Counted from the first letter of the stretch, positions 8,266 to 16,755 are shown. The stretch is DNA of 64,000 nt from Streptomyces umbrinus (GCF_030817415.1 NZ_JAUSZI010000002.1:3782001-3846000); one strand, 5' to 3'. The notes: generated from the sequence alone by a model not told the origin. Program-made: numbers and translations.

Positions 8266-10047
8266 TCAGAAGTTGCTGATGACGGAGACCATCACCTTGT
8301 CGATGACCGCCGGGTCGCGGGCGTCGTAGGAGGTGGCCTTGGTGGCGGTGGCGATCTTCGTGAGCGTGCCGAAGTCGGCCTGGCCGCTGAAGGCGACGGT
8401 GAAGACGCGTACGGAGCGCTCCAGTCGACTGGCGTCGAGGTCGCGCAGAAGTGAGTCGAGGTCGTTGTCGGCCGGGTACTCGTTCCGTCCGTCGGTCAGG
8501 ACGACGACGGCGTTGATGCGGTCGGTGTCCAGGTCGGCCAGCATCTCCTTCTGGGCGGCGCGCACGGTGGTGTAGAGGGCGGTGCCGCCCTCTGCGTTGA
8601 GCCCGTTGACGGCCTCGGTGAGCCGCTGTTCGTTCTCGCGGACGGGACGGGGCGGCACGATCTCCCGGTACGGCTCGGGGTGGTCGTCGGTCTCGGTGGA
8701 GAACGCCCACAGGCCGACCTCGTCGTCGGGGTGGTAGAGGTCGAGCGTGTCGGCGGCGGCCTTCTTGGCCGCCTCCATCCGGCTCTGTCCGCCGCCCGCG
8801 CTCTGGTTCATCGAGCCGGAGACGTCCATGACGAGCAGCACCCGGGCCTTCTTGCGCAGCTCGTCCCAGCTGTCCAGGACCGCCGCCAGCACGTCGGCCG
8901 CGGGCGGGTCGATCAGCGACAGGTTCCCCTGGGTCTGCTCGGACAGGCTGACCGAGCGGGCGAGTTCGCTGCCCGCGTTGCCCTCGTGGTCGCGGAATCC
9001 GGTCTGCTGGAAGCGGCGCTGCTGGGCGTCCTCCAGCAGGAACGCACGGAAATCGGCCGCCGCGGCCCGCTGGTCCTTGGACGCCGTGGGCAGCACCGCG
9101 AAGGGGTGGTCGAACATGAGCGTGCCGTCGGCCGGGTGCACGGCCACCAGAGGCACCTGCGGCTTCTTGCCCTTGCCGATCCGCTCGGTCTCGCCCGTGG
9201 GGCTGCCCTGGTTGTAGAGGTGGATCAGCTGTTCCTGTACGGCGATGGCGCTGGCGTACGACAGGGCCTGTCCGTCGGCGTCCGCCTCGGCGAGGTTGGC
9301 CATGTACGCGGTCGCGTCGGAGGCGTAGTGCAGGACACCCGCCTCGACCCCGGCCACGAACCGCCGGGTCTTGGGGTCCTCGACCTCTTTCACGGTGAGG
9401 TCGCTGGAGCGGCCGGTGGCGGCGTAGAAGGTGGCCACGGTCGCGCCGAGGCCCGAGGTGGAGGTGTGCGGGTTGTCCTTGCCCAGGCTGAAGCGGCCCC
9501 ACTCGGGCCGCCCCTTCGAGGCCCAGCCCTTCTCCGTCAGCGACAGCACATCCCGCCAGCCGATCTTCTTCTCCGGCCAGCCGAGTGCCTCCGCCATCGG
9601 CCGGGGCATGCCGATCGCCAGCGGGCTGGTGGCAAGGGACTGCGGCTTCTCGTCGGTGAGCAGTTTGCGGTCGGCGGCGGTCGCGTCGCGCTGGAGCAGT
9701 GTCAGCCACAGCGAGGAGGACGGCGTCCACACCTGTGGTTCGGGCGCGCCGTCGCGCCGCTCGTCCCACCCCTGGGCCAGTGCGTCCTTGGCGACGCCGG
9801 AACTCGTCTCCGACACGGCCACTCGGGCGCACTTCCCGCCCGCGAGCTCACGCCCGGAGTCGTTGTAGTCCTCGGCCAGGTCGGAGAGCAGATCGCCCTT
9901 CTCCGTCGAGGAGTTCACCTCAAGCCGTACGTCGCAGTCGTCGTCCGAACCGCCGACGGCCGCGTTCACCACCACGCCGACGGCAACGAGGAGCACCAGC
10001 CCCACCACGACCGCCACCAGCATGGGCAGCCTGCGTGCGTTCCCCAT
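8266..10047 (-). CDS. Membrane-anchored substrate-binding plus VWA domain protein
   Basis: A 593-aa protein. An N-terminal signal anchor (LPMLVAVVVGLVLLVAVGVV) without lipobox Cys is followed, at ~35-380, by a periplasmic-binding-protein-like domain (GVAKDALAQGWDERRDGAPE; FDHPFAVLPTASKDQRAAAA). A von Willebrand factor A domain at ~395-590 carries a complete MIDAS DVSGS (LLVMDVSGSMNQS) and VVLTDGRNEY. VWA domains bind divalent metal and mediate protein contacts; the fused ligand-binding module suggests an extracytoplasmic sensor or assembly factor. ATG 10047 with GGGGGTG just upstream was chosen over an ORF extension of 35 codons that lacks a signal anchor. It heads a probable operon with the coiled-coil and frameshifted membrane-protein genes. 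The function is not known. Confidence 0.85.
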   Translation of the reverse strand: MGNARRLPMLVAVVVGLVLLVAVGVVVNAAVGGSDDDCDVRLEVNSSTEKGDLLSDLAEDYNDSGRELAGGKCARVAVSETSSGVAKDALAQGWDERRDGAPEPQVWTPSSSLWLTLLQRDATAADRKLLTDEKPQSLATSPLAIGMPRPMAEALGWPEKKIGWRDVLSLTEKGWASKGRPEWGRFSLGKDNPHTSTSGLGATVATFYAATGRSSDLTVKEVEDPKTRRFVAGVEAGVLHYASDATAYMANLAEADADGQALSYASAIAVQEQLIHLYNQGSPTGETERIGKGKKPQVPLVAVHPADGTLMFDHPFAVLPTASKDQRAAAADFRAFLLEDAQQRRFQQTGFRDHEGNAGSELARSVSLSEQTQGNLSLIDPPAADVLAAVLDSWDELRKKARVLLVMDVSGSMNQSAGGGQSRMEAAKKAAADTLDLYHPDDEVGLWAFSTETDDHPEPYREIVPPRPVRENEQRLTEAVNGLNAEGGTALYTTVRAAQKEMLADLDTDRINAVVVLTDGRNEYPADNDLDSLLRDLDASRLERSVRVFTVAFSGQADFGTLTKIATATKATSYDARDPAVIDKVMVSVISNF

Positions 10048-10316
10048 GACACCCCCGTGTCCATGCCTCACCCGAGGCGGACTCACACACAATGAGACGC
10101 GTGTCATCACACGGTCTACACAGTGCGCTGCGATGTCAATGCCCTTTTCCACAAAGGAAGTTGGGGCGTTCGTGGGCCCGGCGCGGCACAGTTGAGGTGA
10201 GTCAGGTTCGGCATGGATTGAGATGATCTATGCGACCTGGAAGGGTTTGGCGTCGGTCGTCCGCCACCATGGCGACCACCATCGATCGCTGGAACAAGGG
10301 AAAGGTGTCGCCGACC

Positions 10317-10964
10317 ATGTCACTCGCCCGCGTCCACAACTTCTCCATCTCACTCGACGGCTTCGGCACCGGTGAGGGCATGAGCCGTGACGCGCCCTTC
10401 GGCCACGCCGGCGAAAGGCTGCACCAGTGGATGTTCACCACCCGGTTCTGGCACGAGATGACCGGCCGTTCCGGCGGAACCGCCGGCCTCGACGACGCCT
10501 TCGCGCGGCAGTTCGAGCCCGGGATCGGCGCCGAGATCATGGGCGCCGGCAAGTTCGGCTACCCCGGATGGCACGAGGACCCGGACTGGAAGGGGTGGTG
10601 GGGGCCCAACCCGCCGTTCCACACACCGACCTTCGTCCTCACCCATCACCCGCGCCCGTCGATCGAGATGGAGGGCGGCACGACGTTCCACTTCCTCGAC
10701 ACCTCACCCGCCGAGGCGCTCGATACGGCCCGCGAGGCGGCGGACGGCCAGGACGTACGCATCGGCGGTGGCCCCACCGTGGTCCGCGACTTCTTTGCCG
10801 CCGGGCTCATCGACCGCCTGCACGTCGTGGTCGCCCCGATTCTCCTGGGCCGAGGCGTACGCCTCTGGGACGGACTGGAGGGCCCCGAGAAGGATTACGA
10901 GGTCGAGGCCACTTCCTCGCCCAGTGGAGTGACGCATGTGACGTTCACGCGTGCGGGCCTCTGA
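10317..10964 (+). CDS. RibD C-terminal / dihydrofolate-reductase-fold family protein
   Basis: A 215-aa protein from ATG 10317, with AAAGG eight bases upstream. The ORF extends 29 codons further up, but the extension looks non-coding. The fold is shown by LARVHNFSISLDGFGTGEGM at the N-terminus, a central IMGAGKFGYPGW, and the C-terminal NADPH-binding signature VRIGGGPTVVRDFFAAGLID followed by VVVAPILLGRGVRLWD. These match bacterial DHFR-like reductases such as the RibD C-terminal domain; the substrate in this stand-alone subfamily is unknown. No partner genes are adjacent: upstream is the divergent VWA gene and downstream the convergent PotD-like gene. Confidence 0.88.
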   Translation: MSLARVHNFSISLDGFGTGEGMSRDAPFGHAGERLHQWMFTTRFWHEMTGRSGGTAGLDDAFARQFEPGIGAEIMGAGKFGYPGWHEDPDWKGWWGPNPPFHTPTFVLTHHPRPSIEMEGGTTFHFLDTSPAEALDTAREAADGQDVRIGGGPTVVRDFFAAGLIDRLHVVVAPILLGRGVRLWDGLEGPEKDYEVEATSSPSGVTHVTFTRAGL

Positions 10965-11041
10965 ACACCTTGGTGAACCACCTCGGTGAACGACCTCGGT
11001 GAACTGCTGCGTTGAGCTGCTTCGGTCGAGGCCCGTAGGAA

Positions 11042-11068
11042 GTTTCCTCGGTTTCCTCGGTTTCCTCG
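11042..11068. repeat. Three tandem copies of GTTTCCTCG
   Basis: A 9-bp unit is repeated three times between convergent genes. Just upstream (10985-11000) ACCTCGGTGAAC-type units also repeat. There is no coding sequence here, and no clear hairpin. Confidence 0.8.
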
Positions 11069-11105
11069 TCACGCTTGATCGATCGCGCGGCCGTCTACAG
11101 CCCGT

Positions 11106-12335
11106 CTACAGCCCCGCGATCGCGTTCCATCGCTTCGCGAAGTCCGTGCGTTCCTTCGACGTGATGTCGCGTGCGATGGCGAGGCGCTTGCGCATGGCGG
11201 TGTCGGGGAAGATGAGCGGGTCCTCGGCGAGGGCGGCGGTCTCCTCGTCCTTGGCGGAGGCAAGGACGTCCTGGGCGGCCGGGACGGGGCAGACGTAGTT
11301 GACCCACGCGGCGAGTTCGGCGGCGACGGACGGCTCGTAGTAGTAGTCGACGAGGGTCTCCGCGTTCGCCTTGTGGCGGGCGAGGTTCGGGATCATCAGG
11401 GACTCGGACCAGAGTTCGGCGCCCTCCTCCGGGACGACGAACTCGATGTCGGGGTCGTCGGCCTGGAGCTGGATCACGTCACCGCTGTACGCCTGGCAGG
11501 CCAGTACGTCGCCGCTCGACAGGTCCTTGATGTAGTCGTTGCCGGTGAAGCGGCGGATGTGGTCCGTGCGGACGAGTTGGTCGACCTGGTCGCACATCGT
11601 GTGGAAGTCGTCGGCGGTCCACTTGGTGATGTCGACGCCGTTGCCCTGCATGAGCAGCGCGAACGCCTCGTCGAGACCGGAGAGGAGCGTGACGCGGCCC
11701 TTGAGGTCGTCCGCCCACAGGTCGGAGACGTGCCGGATCTCGCGGCCGACCCTGCGGCGGTTGTACGCGATGCCTGTGATCCCCGACTGCCACGGCACGG
11801 TGTGCCCCCGGCCCGGGTCGAAGGCCGGTGAACGCAGTTGCGGGTCCAGGTACTTGGTGACGTTGGGCTGCCTGGATCTGTCCATCTCCTGGACCCAGCC
11901 CAGGCGTACGAACCGCGCGCACATCCAGTCGCTGATCACCATCAGGTCCCGGCCGGTCTCCTGATGGTTCATCAGGGAGGGGCTGACCTTGCCGAAGAAC
12001 TCGTCGTTGTCGTTGATCTCCTCGGTGTACGTGACCTGGATCCCGGTGCGCTTCTCGAAGGCGTCCAGGGTGGGGCGCCTCGACTCGTCCTCGTCGTCCG
12101 TGTCGATGTAGAGGGGCCAGTTGGCCCAGGTCAGGCGCTTGTCGGTGGCCGACAGGTCGCTTCTCGACCGGTCCGAGGGCGCGACGTACGCCGCCGGTAC
12201 GCCGCAGCCGGCGGCCAGTGCGGTGGCTGCGCCCGTGCCGAGGGTGCGCAGCAGGGTGCGGCGGGAGATTCGCGTTCTCTGGTTCGGGTTCGCTGGCACG
12301 TGGGCAGCATGCCGCTTGCCCTGCCGGGCGGGCAA
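11106..12335 (-). CDS. Polyamine-type ABC transporter substrate-binding lipoprotein (PotD-like)
   Basis: The longest frame gives 409 aa. The N-terminus has a twin-arginine lipoprotein signal (ISRRTLLRTLGTGAATALAA followed by GCG, the lipobox Cys). The body matches PotD/PotF family proteins: LTWANWPLYIDTDDE, TGIQVTYTEEINDNDEFFGK, GWVQEMD, VPWQSGITGIAYN, YSGDVIQLQ and a WSESLMIP hinge region. It should bind spermidine/putrescine or a similar cation outside the membrane. No permease or ATPase gene is adjacent, so it is an orphan in this window. The start is uncertain: TTG 12335 or GTG 12299, neither with a convincing SD. A TIR-bearing repeat element lies directly upstream, where the promoter would be. 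Confidence 0.85.
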   Translation of the reverse strand: MPARQGKRHAAHVPANPNQRTRISRRTLLRTLGTGAATALAAGCGVPAAYVAPSDRSRSDLSATDKRLTWANWPLYIDTDDEDESRRPTLDAFEKRTGIQVTYTEEINDNDEFFGKVSPSLMNHQETGRDLMVISDWMCARFVRLGWVQEMDRSRQPNVTKYLDPQLRSPAFDPGRGHTVPWQSGITGIAYNRRRVGREIRHVSDLWADDLKGRVTLLSGLDEAFALLMQGNGVDITKWTADDFHTMCDQVDQLVRTDHIRRFTGNDYIKDLSSGDVLACQAYSGDVIQLQADDPDIEFVVPEEGAELWSESLMIPNLARHKANAETLVDYYYEPSVAAELAAWVNYVCPVPAAQDVLASAKDEETAALAEDPLIFPDTAMRKRLAIARDITSKERTDFAKRWNAIAGL

Positions 12336-12378
12336 TGGACGCTGCGTCGAGCCGTCCGGCCCGGGGACGACAGAGTGT

Positions 12379-12627
12379 CGCCCCCGCCGCCCTTACCCAT
12401 TCCCGTCCCTTTCTGGGGGGCTACGCCCCCCAGACCCCCGCATCGCGCTGACGCGCTCGTCCTCAATCGCCGGACGGGCTGGAAGTAGGGGCGCAGCCCC
12501 GCCTTTCAGGGGCGCGGGGAACTGCGCGACCAACCACAGGCGATCCGCACCCGACACTCGACGACCGGGGGTTCGGGGGCGGAGCCCCTGAGTCAGGGAC
12601 GGGAATGGGTAGGGGCGGCGGGGGCGG
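12379..12627. repeat. Full-length intergenic repeat element with terminal inverted repeats, copy 1
   Basis: The left end (12380-12410) reads GCCCCCGCCGCCCTTACCC then ATTCCCGTCCCT; the right end (12595-12626) is its near-perfect reverse complement (AGGGACGGGAATGGGTAGG then GGCGGCGGGGGC). Inside are a hairpin (TCTGGGGGGC...GCCCCCCAGA, 12412-12434), GCCGGACGGGCTGGAAG, and the core CAGGGGCGCGGGGAACTGCG. The same layout recurs at 54175-54426. No ORF for a transposase is present, so it resembles a MITE-like or REP-like non-autonomous element. It overlaps the 3' end of the sensor-kinase frame. Confidence 0.85.
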
Positions 12628-13833
12628 AAACACCACCTCGACCCACAACCCGCCCTCCCCCCGGGCCCGCGCCTCCACCACACCCCCGTGGGCCGCAGCG
12701 ATCGCCGCCACGATCGACAAGCCCAGCCCGGAACCCTCCCGGGCTCGGTCCCGAGCCCGAACCCGCTCGGCCCCCACCCTCCGAAACGGTTCGAACAGCA
12801 CGCCCACCTGATCCCCCGGCACCACAGGCCCACTGTTCACCACCCGCAAGGAGGCACACCCGTCGACGACCCCGGTCCAGACGGAGACCCAACCCCCCTC
12901 CCCCGGCGGCACGTTGTGGCGCACGGCGTTCTCGACGAGGTTGCTCACCAGCCGCCCGATCAGCTGCGGGTCCCCGACAAGCGCCGCGGGCGAGAGCTCG
13001 GCGGACACGCGGGGCCCGCCATCGGGCAACAGCTCGCCCGCCACCACGGACAGGTCCACGAACTCCCGCTCCGGCACCCCCCGTTGACTGAGCGCCAACG
13101 TCAACAACGCCTCGATCAACCGCTCCTGCTCCTGCCCGGCGGCCCGCATCCGAAGACAGGCGGCCCGCAGGGTCCCGGCATCGGCCCCGGGATCGGCGAG
13201 CGCCACATCGATGACGGCCTGCTGAAGCGTGAGCGGCGTACGCAACTCGTGCGACGCGTTGGCCACGAACCGCCGCTGCGCCTCGAAGGCGCCTTCCAAA
13301 CGGGCGAGCAGATCGTCGAACGTGTCGGCGAGATCCTTGAGTTCGTCGGCCGGCCCGGCCACCGCGAGCCGCCGGTGCAGAGCGTCCGCGGAGATCCGCC
13401 GCACCGCCCCGGTCATTCTCCGCAGAGGCGCGAGCACCCGCCCGGCCACCAGCCACCCGAGCACGAGCGAGGCGAGCGCCATGACGCCGAGCGCGACCCC
13501 CGACTCGACGAAGAGCTGATGGAGCTGGTCGCTGCGCTGGGCGACCAACTGCTCACGTACGTATCCCTGGACCGCGGGCGCCCCCGCTCCCCTCGGAGGC
13601 ACATCGGGCCTGGTCACCGACACCTGTTCGCCGCGCTCGGACATGAGGGCGTACGTGAGAGCCAGGAGCACCGCGCCCGCCACCACGAACAACCCGCTGT
13701 AGAGCAACGTCAGCCGCCACCGGATGCTCTGTGGCCCCCTGATGCCCCGCAGCCCGTGCAGGCTCTTCGGTCCACACATGCGCTTCGGCCCGCGGATCCG
13801 CAACACCGCGGGGAGCCCGAGACGCGCTCTCAT
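12463..13833 (-). CDS. Two-component sensor histidine kinase
   Basis: A 456-aa protein. An Arg-rich N-terminus with repeated IRGP/CGPK units precedes TM1 (~41-62) and TM2 (~112-131), which frame a short ~50-residue extracytoplasmic sensor. HAMP follows (~132-185), then the dimerisation box FVANASHELRTPL with phospho-acceptor His195, the N-box NLVENAVRHN, and the G-box EGSGLGLSIVAAIAAAHGG. The ATPase domain finishes at VEVV, residue ~401; the last 55 residues (FPPPPPLPIPVPDSG...) are encoded by the repeat element at 12379-12627. ATG 13833 overlaps the response-regulator TGA (ATGA), so the pair is coupled. The cognate signal is unknown. Confidence 0.92.
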   Translation of the reverse strand: MRARLGLPAVLRIRGPKRMCGPKSLHGLRGIRGPQSIRWRLTLLYSGLFVVAGAVLLALTYALMSERGEQVSVTRPDVPPRGAGAPAVQGYVREQLVAQRSDQLHQLFVESGVALGVMALASLVLGWLVAGRVLAPLRRMTGAVRRISADALHRRLAVAGPADELKDLADTFDDLLARLEGAFEAQRRFVANASHELRTPLTLQQAVIDVALADPGADAGTLRAACLRMRAAGQEQERLIEALLTLALSQRGVPEREFVDLSVVAGELLPDGGPRVSAELSPAALVGDPQLIGRLVSNLVENAVRHNVPPGEGGWVSVWTGVVDGCASLRVVNSGPVVPGDQVGVLFEPFRRVGAERVRARDRAREGSGLGLSIVAAIAAAHGGVVEARARGEGGLWVEVVFPPPPPLPIPVPDSGAPPPNPRSSSVGCGSPVVGRAVPRAPERRGCAPTSSPSGD

Positions 13834-14483
13834 ACCCGGTACCCGGCCTGCGCCACCGTCTCGATCAACGGCGGTTCCCCGAGCTTGCGCCGCAGTCGGC
13901 TGACCGTCACCTTCACGGTCTGCGTGAACGGGTCGGCGGCCTCGTCCCAGGCCCGCTCCAGCAGTTCCTCGGCGGAGACCACGGCCCCGCCCGCCCCCAT
14001 CAGCAGCTCCAGGACCGCGAACTCCTTCGGGCTGAGCGGGAGTTGGCGGCCGTCGCGGGACGCCACCCGTCGGGCGGGGTCGAGCCGCAGATCGCCGTGG
14101 ACCAGAACCGGCGGCAGCGCCGGTTGGGCACGGCGCCCCAACGCCCGTATCCGCGCGACGAGTTCGGTGAACGCGAACGGCTTCGGCAGATAGTCGTCGG
14201 CGCCCATCCCGAGCCCCGCGACCCGGTCGGCGACCGTGCCGGACGCGGTCAGCATCAGTACCCGCGCCCGGCTGCCCCCCTCGGCCAGGGCCCGGCAGAC
14301 CCGGTCTCCGTGCAGCCCGGGCAGATCACGGTCGAGTACGACGACGTCGTAGCCGTTGACCGTGGCCCGCTCCAGCGCCGCATGGCCGTCCAGCGCGATG
14401 TCGACGGCCATACCCTCTCTGCGCAGTCCCGCCGCGACGGTCTCGGCGAGCTCCTCGTGGTCGTCGACCACCAATACGCGCAT
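13830..14483 (-). CDS. OmpR/PhoB-family response regulator
   Basis: A 217-aa protein with a receiver domain (MRVLVVDDHEELAE; phospho-acceptor Asp in VVVLDRDLPG; conserved Thr in MLTASG; Lys in YLPKPF) and a C-terminal winged helix (LSPKEFAVLELLM, TVKVTVSRLRRKLGEPPLIE). ATG 14483 was chosen because the GGAG at 14490-14493 is six bases upstream of it; ATG 14489 directly abuts that GGAG. It is the first gene of the coupled two-component pair. The gene is divergent to a small secreted-protein gene at 14655, a plausible regulatory target. Confidence 0.93.
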   Translation of the reverse strand: MRVLVVDDHEELAETVAAGLRREGMAVDIALDGHAALERATVNGYDVVVLDRDLPGLHGDRVCRALAEGGSRARVLMLTASGTVADRVAGLGMGADDYLPKPFAFTELVARIRALGRRAQPALPPVLVHGDLRLDPARRVASRDGRQLPLSPKEFAVLELLMGAGGAVVSAEELLERAWDEAADPFTQTVKVTVSRLRRKLGEPPLIETVAQAGYRV

Positions 14484-14654
14484 CGGCATCTCCGGCTGCG
14501 TCTCCGGCTGCTGCGAACCCTGCGGCCAGCCTGCCCGCCGGGCGGTAACAGGGCGGTAAGAGCAACCGTTCCCGTGCCGTAACCGCCCACGCGCTGAGGT
14601 AATTCGAGGAGATCCGCTCCAGAGAACTCCAGAGACGCACCCAGGAGGATCCAC

Positions 14655-15215
14655 ATGCGAAGCACGACGAAAGGGCACCGCCGGCTGGCCGCGGCCTGCG
14701 CCCTGATCACCGCCGTCACGCTCGGCGGGGTGTACGCGGGCCAGGCCGTCGCGGCCGACCCGTCCGCCCCGTCGAGCGGCGGGTCGTCGTCGGAGCCCCC
14801 GAAGGACGACGACCCGGACGGTTCGACCGACTGGAAGCGCCAGGACGAGGCCTCCCGCGAGTTCACCGAGTGTGTGCGCGACAACGGCCTGGAGGACTTC
14901 CCCGACATCGTCATCCACACGGCGGACGACGGCGACGGCGTACGCGTACGGATCGACGCGGGCGAACGGACGAGCCGTCCCGACCCGGTCTCGAAGGAGT
15001 TCCGGAAGGCCGTGAAGGCCTGCAAGCACATCCTGGACGACATCGGCGTCGACTTCCCGGTCCCGCCGGACGAGCCGCCCGGCAAGGGCGACCGGCCCTG
15101 GCCCCCGGACTGCGGCGGCCGCGAGGAGCACAGGAACGAGAAGGGCGACAAGAGCGGGAAGGGGTCCGACGCAGAGCTGAGCGTCGCCGGACTCGTACTC
15201 ACGGGGACCGCCTGA
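14655..15215 (+). CDS. Small secreted protein with paired-Cys domain, next to the two-component system
   Basis: A 186-aa protein with a Sec signal (RRLAAACALITAVTLGGVYA then GQAVAA). The mature protein has a Ser/Pro/Asp-rich linker and a motif pair FTECVRDNGLEDFPDI and FRKAVKACKHILDDI. This pattern (C-x-R-x-x-G...FPD...A-x-A-C) resembles a domain I recall from small secreted proteins and lipoproteins beside actinobacterial two-component/ABC efflux systems; the two Cys could form a disulfide. The C-terminus is charged and low complexity. ATG 14655 has a strong AGGAGG ten bases upstream. Being divergent to the response regulator suggests co-regulation; the function is unknown. Confidence 0.8.
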   Translation: MRSTTKGHRRLAAACALITAVTLGGVYAGQAVAADPSAPSSGGSSSEPPKDDDPDGSTDWKRQDEASREFTECVRDNGLEDFPDIVIHTADDGDGVRVRIDAGERTSRPDPVSKEFRKAVKACKHILDDIGVDFPVPPDEPPGKGDRPWPPDCGGREEHRNEKGDKSGKGSDAELSVAGLVLTGTA

Positions 15216-15247
15216 CTCGTACGCGCCCAGCCACTCTGGTGACCGAC

Positions 15248-15293
15248 ACGGCACGGCCCCGAGCGGATCAACTCCCGCCCGGGGCCGTGCCGT
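15248..15293. terminator. Bidirectional hairpin terminator
   Basis: ACGGCACGGCCCCG pairs with CGGGGCCGTGCCGT across an 18-base loop, between the convergent secreted-protein and aldehyde dehydrogenase genes. Confidence 0.85.
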
Positions 15294-15315
15294 TCACGCG
15301 GTCAGCCGAGGATCG

Positions 15316-16755
15316 TCAGCCCTCGATGGACGTCATCACGTGCTTGATCCGCGTGTAGTCGTCGAACCCGTACGCCGAAAGGTCCTTGCCGTAGCCGGAC
15401 TTCTTGAAGCCGCCGTGCGGCATCTCCGCGACGAGCGGGATGTGGGTGTTGATCCAGACGCAGCCGAAGTCGAGGACCTTGGCCATGCGCATCGCGCGCG
15501 AGTGGTCCTTGGTCCAGACGGAGGAGGCGAGGGCGTACTCGACGCCGTTCGCCCAGTCGACGGCCTGCGCCTCGTCCGAGAAGGACTGGACGGTGATGAC
15601 CGGGCCGAAGACCTCGTTCTGGATGATCTCGTCGTCCTGCTTCAGCCCCGACACCACGGTCGGAGCGTAGAAGTAGCCCTTCTCGCCGACGCGGTGGCCG
15701 CCCGCCTCGACCTTGGCGTGGGCGGGCAGGCGCTCGATGAAGCCGGTGACCTGCTTGAGCTGGTTCGGGTTGTTGAGCGGGCCGTACAGCACGTCCTCGT
15801 CGTCCGGCATGCCGGTCTTCGTGTCTGCGGCGGCCTTGGCGAGCGCGGCCACGAACTCGTCGTGGATGGACTCCTGGACGAGGACGCGGGTGGCGGCCGT
15901 ACAGTCCTGGCCCGCGTTGAAGAAGCCCGCGACCGAGATGTCCTCGACGGCCTTGGCCATGTCGGTGTCCTCGAAGACGACGACCGGCGCCTTGCCGCCC
16001 AGCTCCAGGTGAACGCGCTTCACATCCTTGGCAGCGGACTCGGCGACGGAGATGCCCGCGCGTACGGAGCCGGTGATCGACGCCATGGCGGGCACCGGGT
16101 GCTCGACCATCGCACGGCCGCTGTCACGGTCGCCGCAGATGACGTTGAAGACGCCCTTGGGGACGATCGAGCCGATGATCTCGGCGATCAGGACCGTGGA
16201 GGCGGGAGTGGTGTCCGACGGCTTGAGGACGACCGTGTTGCCGGCCGCGAGCGCGGGGGCGAACTTCCACACGGCCATCATCATCGGGTAGTTCCACGGC
16301 GCGACCTGCGCGCAGACGCCGACCGGCTCACGGCGGACGATCGAGGTCAGCCCCTCCATGTACTCACCGGCCGCGCGGCCCTCCAGCATGCGCGCCGCGC
16401 CCGCGAAGAAGCGGATCTGGTCGACCATGGGCGGGATTTCCTCGGACCGGGTGAGACCGATGGGCTTGCCGGTGTTCTCGACCTCGGCCGCGATCAGCTC
16501 CTCGGCACGCTCCTCGAAGGCGTCCGCGATCTTGAGCAGGGCCTTCTGGCGCTCGGCCGGGGTCTGGTCGCGCCAGGCCGGGAAGGCCGCGGCGGCCGCT
16601 GCCATCGCGGCGTCGACGTCGGCCTGTCCGGACAGCGGCGCGGTGGCGTAGGCCTCGCCCGTCGCGGGGTTGACCACGTCGGTGGTCCGTCCATCGGCGG
16701 CATCGCGGAATTCTCCGTCGATGTAATTGCGCAGACGACGCAGCTCGGTGCTCAC
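15316..16755 (-). CDS. Gamma-aminobutyraldehyde dehydrogenase (aldehyde dehydrogenase family)
   Basis: NAD-dependent oxidation of 4-aminobutyraldehyde to GABA, the second step of putrescine catabolism (family inference). A 479-aa protein with the typical ALDH layout: APWNYPMMMAVWKFAPALAA, KPSDTTP, ITGSVRAG, the general base Glu in LELGGKAPVVVFED, the nucleophile in FNAGQDCTAATR, and EVFGPVITV. The family usually has Gly-Gln-x-Cys, seen here as GQDC. GTG 16755 was chosen because GGAGGG lies six bases upstream and family homology begins there. It is divergent to an Lrp regulator, which is followed by an aminotransferase; the set fits polyamine to GABA degradation. Confidence 0.9.
   Translation of the reverse strand: MSTELRRLRNYIDGEFRDAADGRTTDVVNPATGEAYATAPLSGQADVDAAMAAAAAAFPAWRDQTPAERQKALLKIADAFEERAEELIAAEVENTGKPIGLTRSEEIPPMVDQIRFFAGAARMLEGRAAGEYMEGLTSIVRREPVGVCAQVAPWNYPMMMAVWKFAPALAAGNTVVLKPSDTTPASTVLIAEIIGSIVPKGVFNVICGDRDSGRAMVEHPVPAMASITGSVRAGISVAESAAKDVKRVHLELGGKAPVVVFEDTDMAKAVEDISVAGFFNAGQDCTAATRVLVQESIHDEFVAALAKAAADTKTGMPDDEDVLYGPLNNPNQLKQVTGFIERLPAHAKVEAGGHRVGEKGYFYAPTVVSGLKQDDEIIQNEVFGPVITVQSFSDEAQAVDWANGVEYALASSVWTKDHSRAMRMAKVLDFGCVWINTHIPLVAEMPHGGFKKSGYGKDLSAYGFDDYTRIKHVMTSIEG

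Noticed and set aside
8680..10095. 471-codon plus-strand frame over the VWA gene
   Set aside because: It is antisense to a gene with clear domains, and its composition is that of a shadow frame.
14484..15254. N-terminal extension of the response regulator to 474 residues
   Set aside because: The extension is antisense to the small secreted-protein gene, and receiver-domain homology begins at the ATG at 14483.
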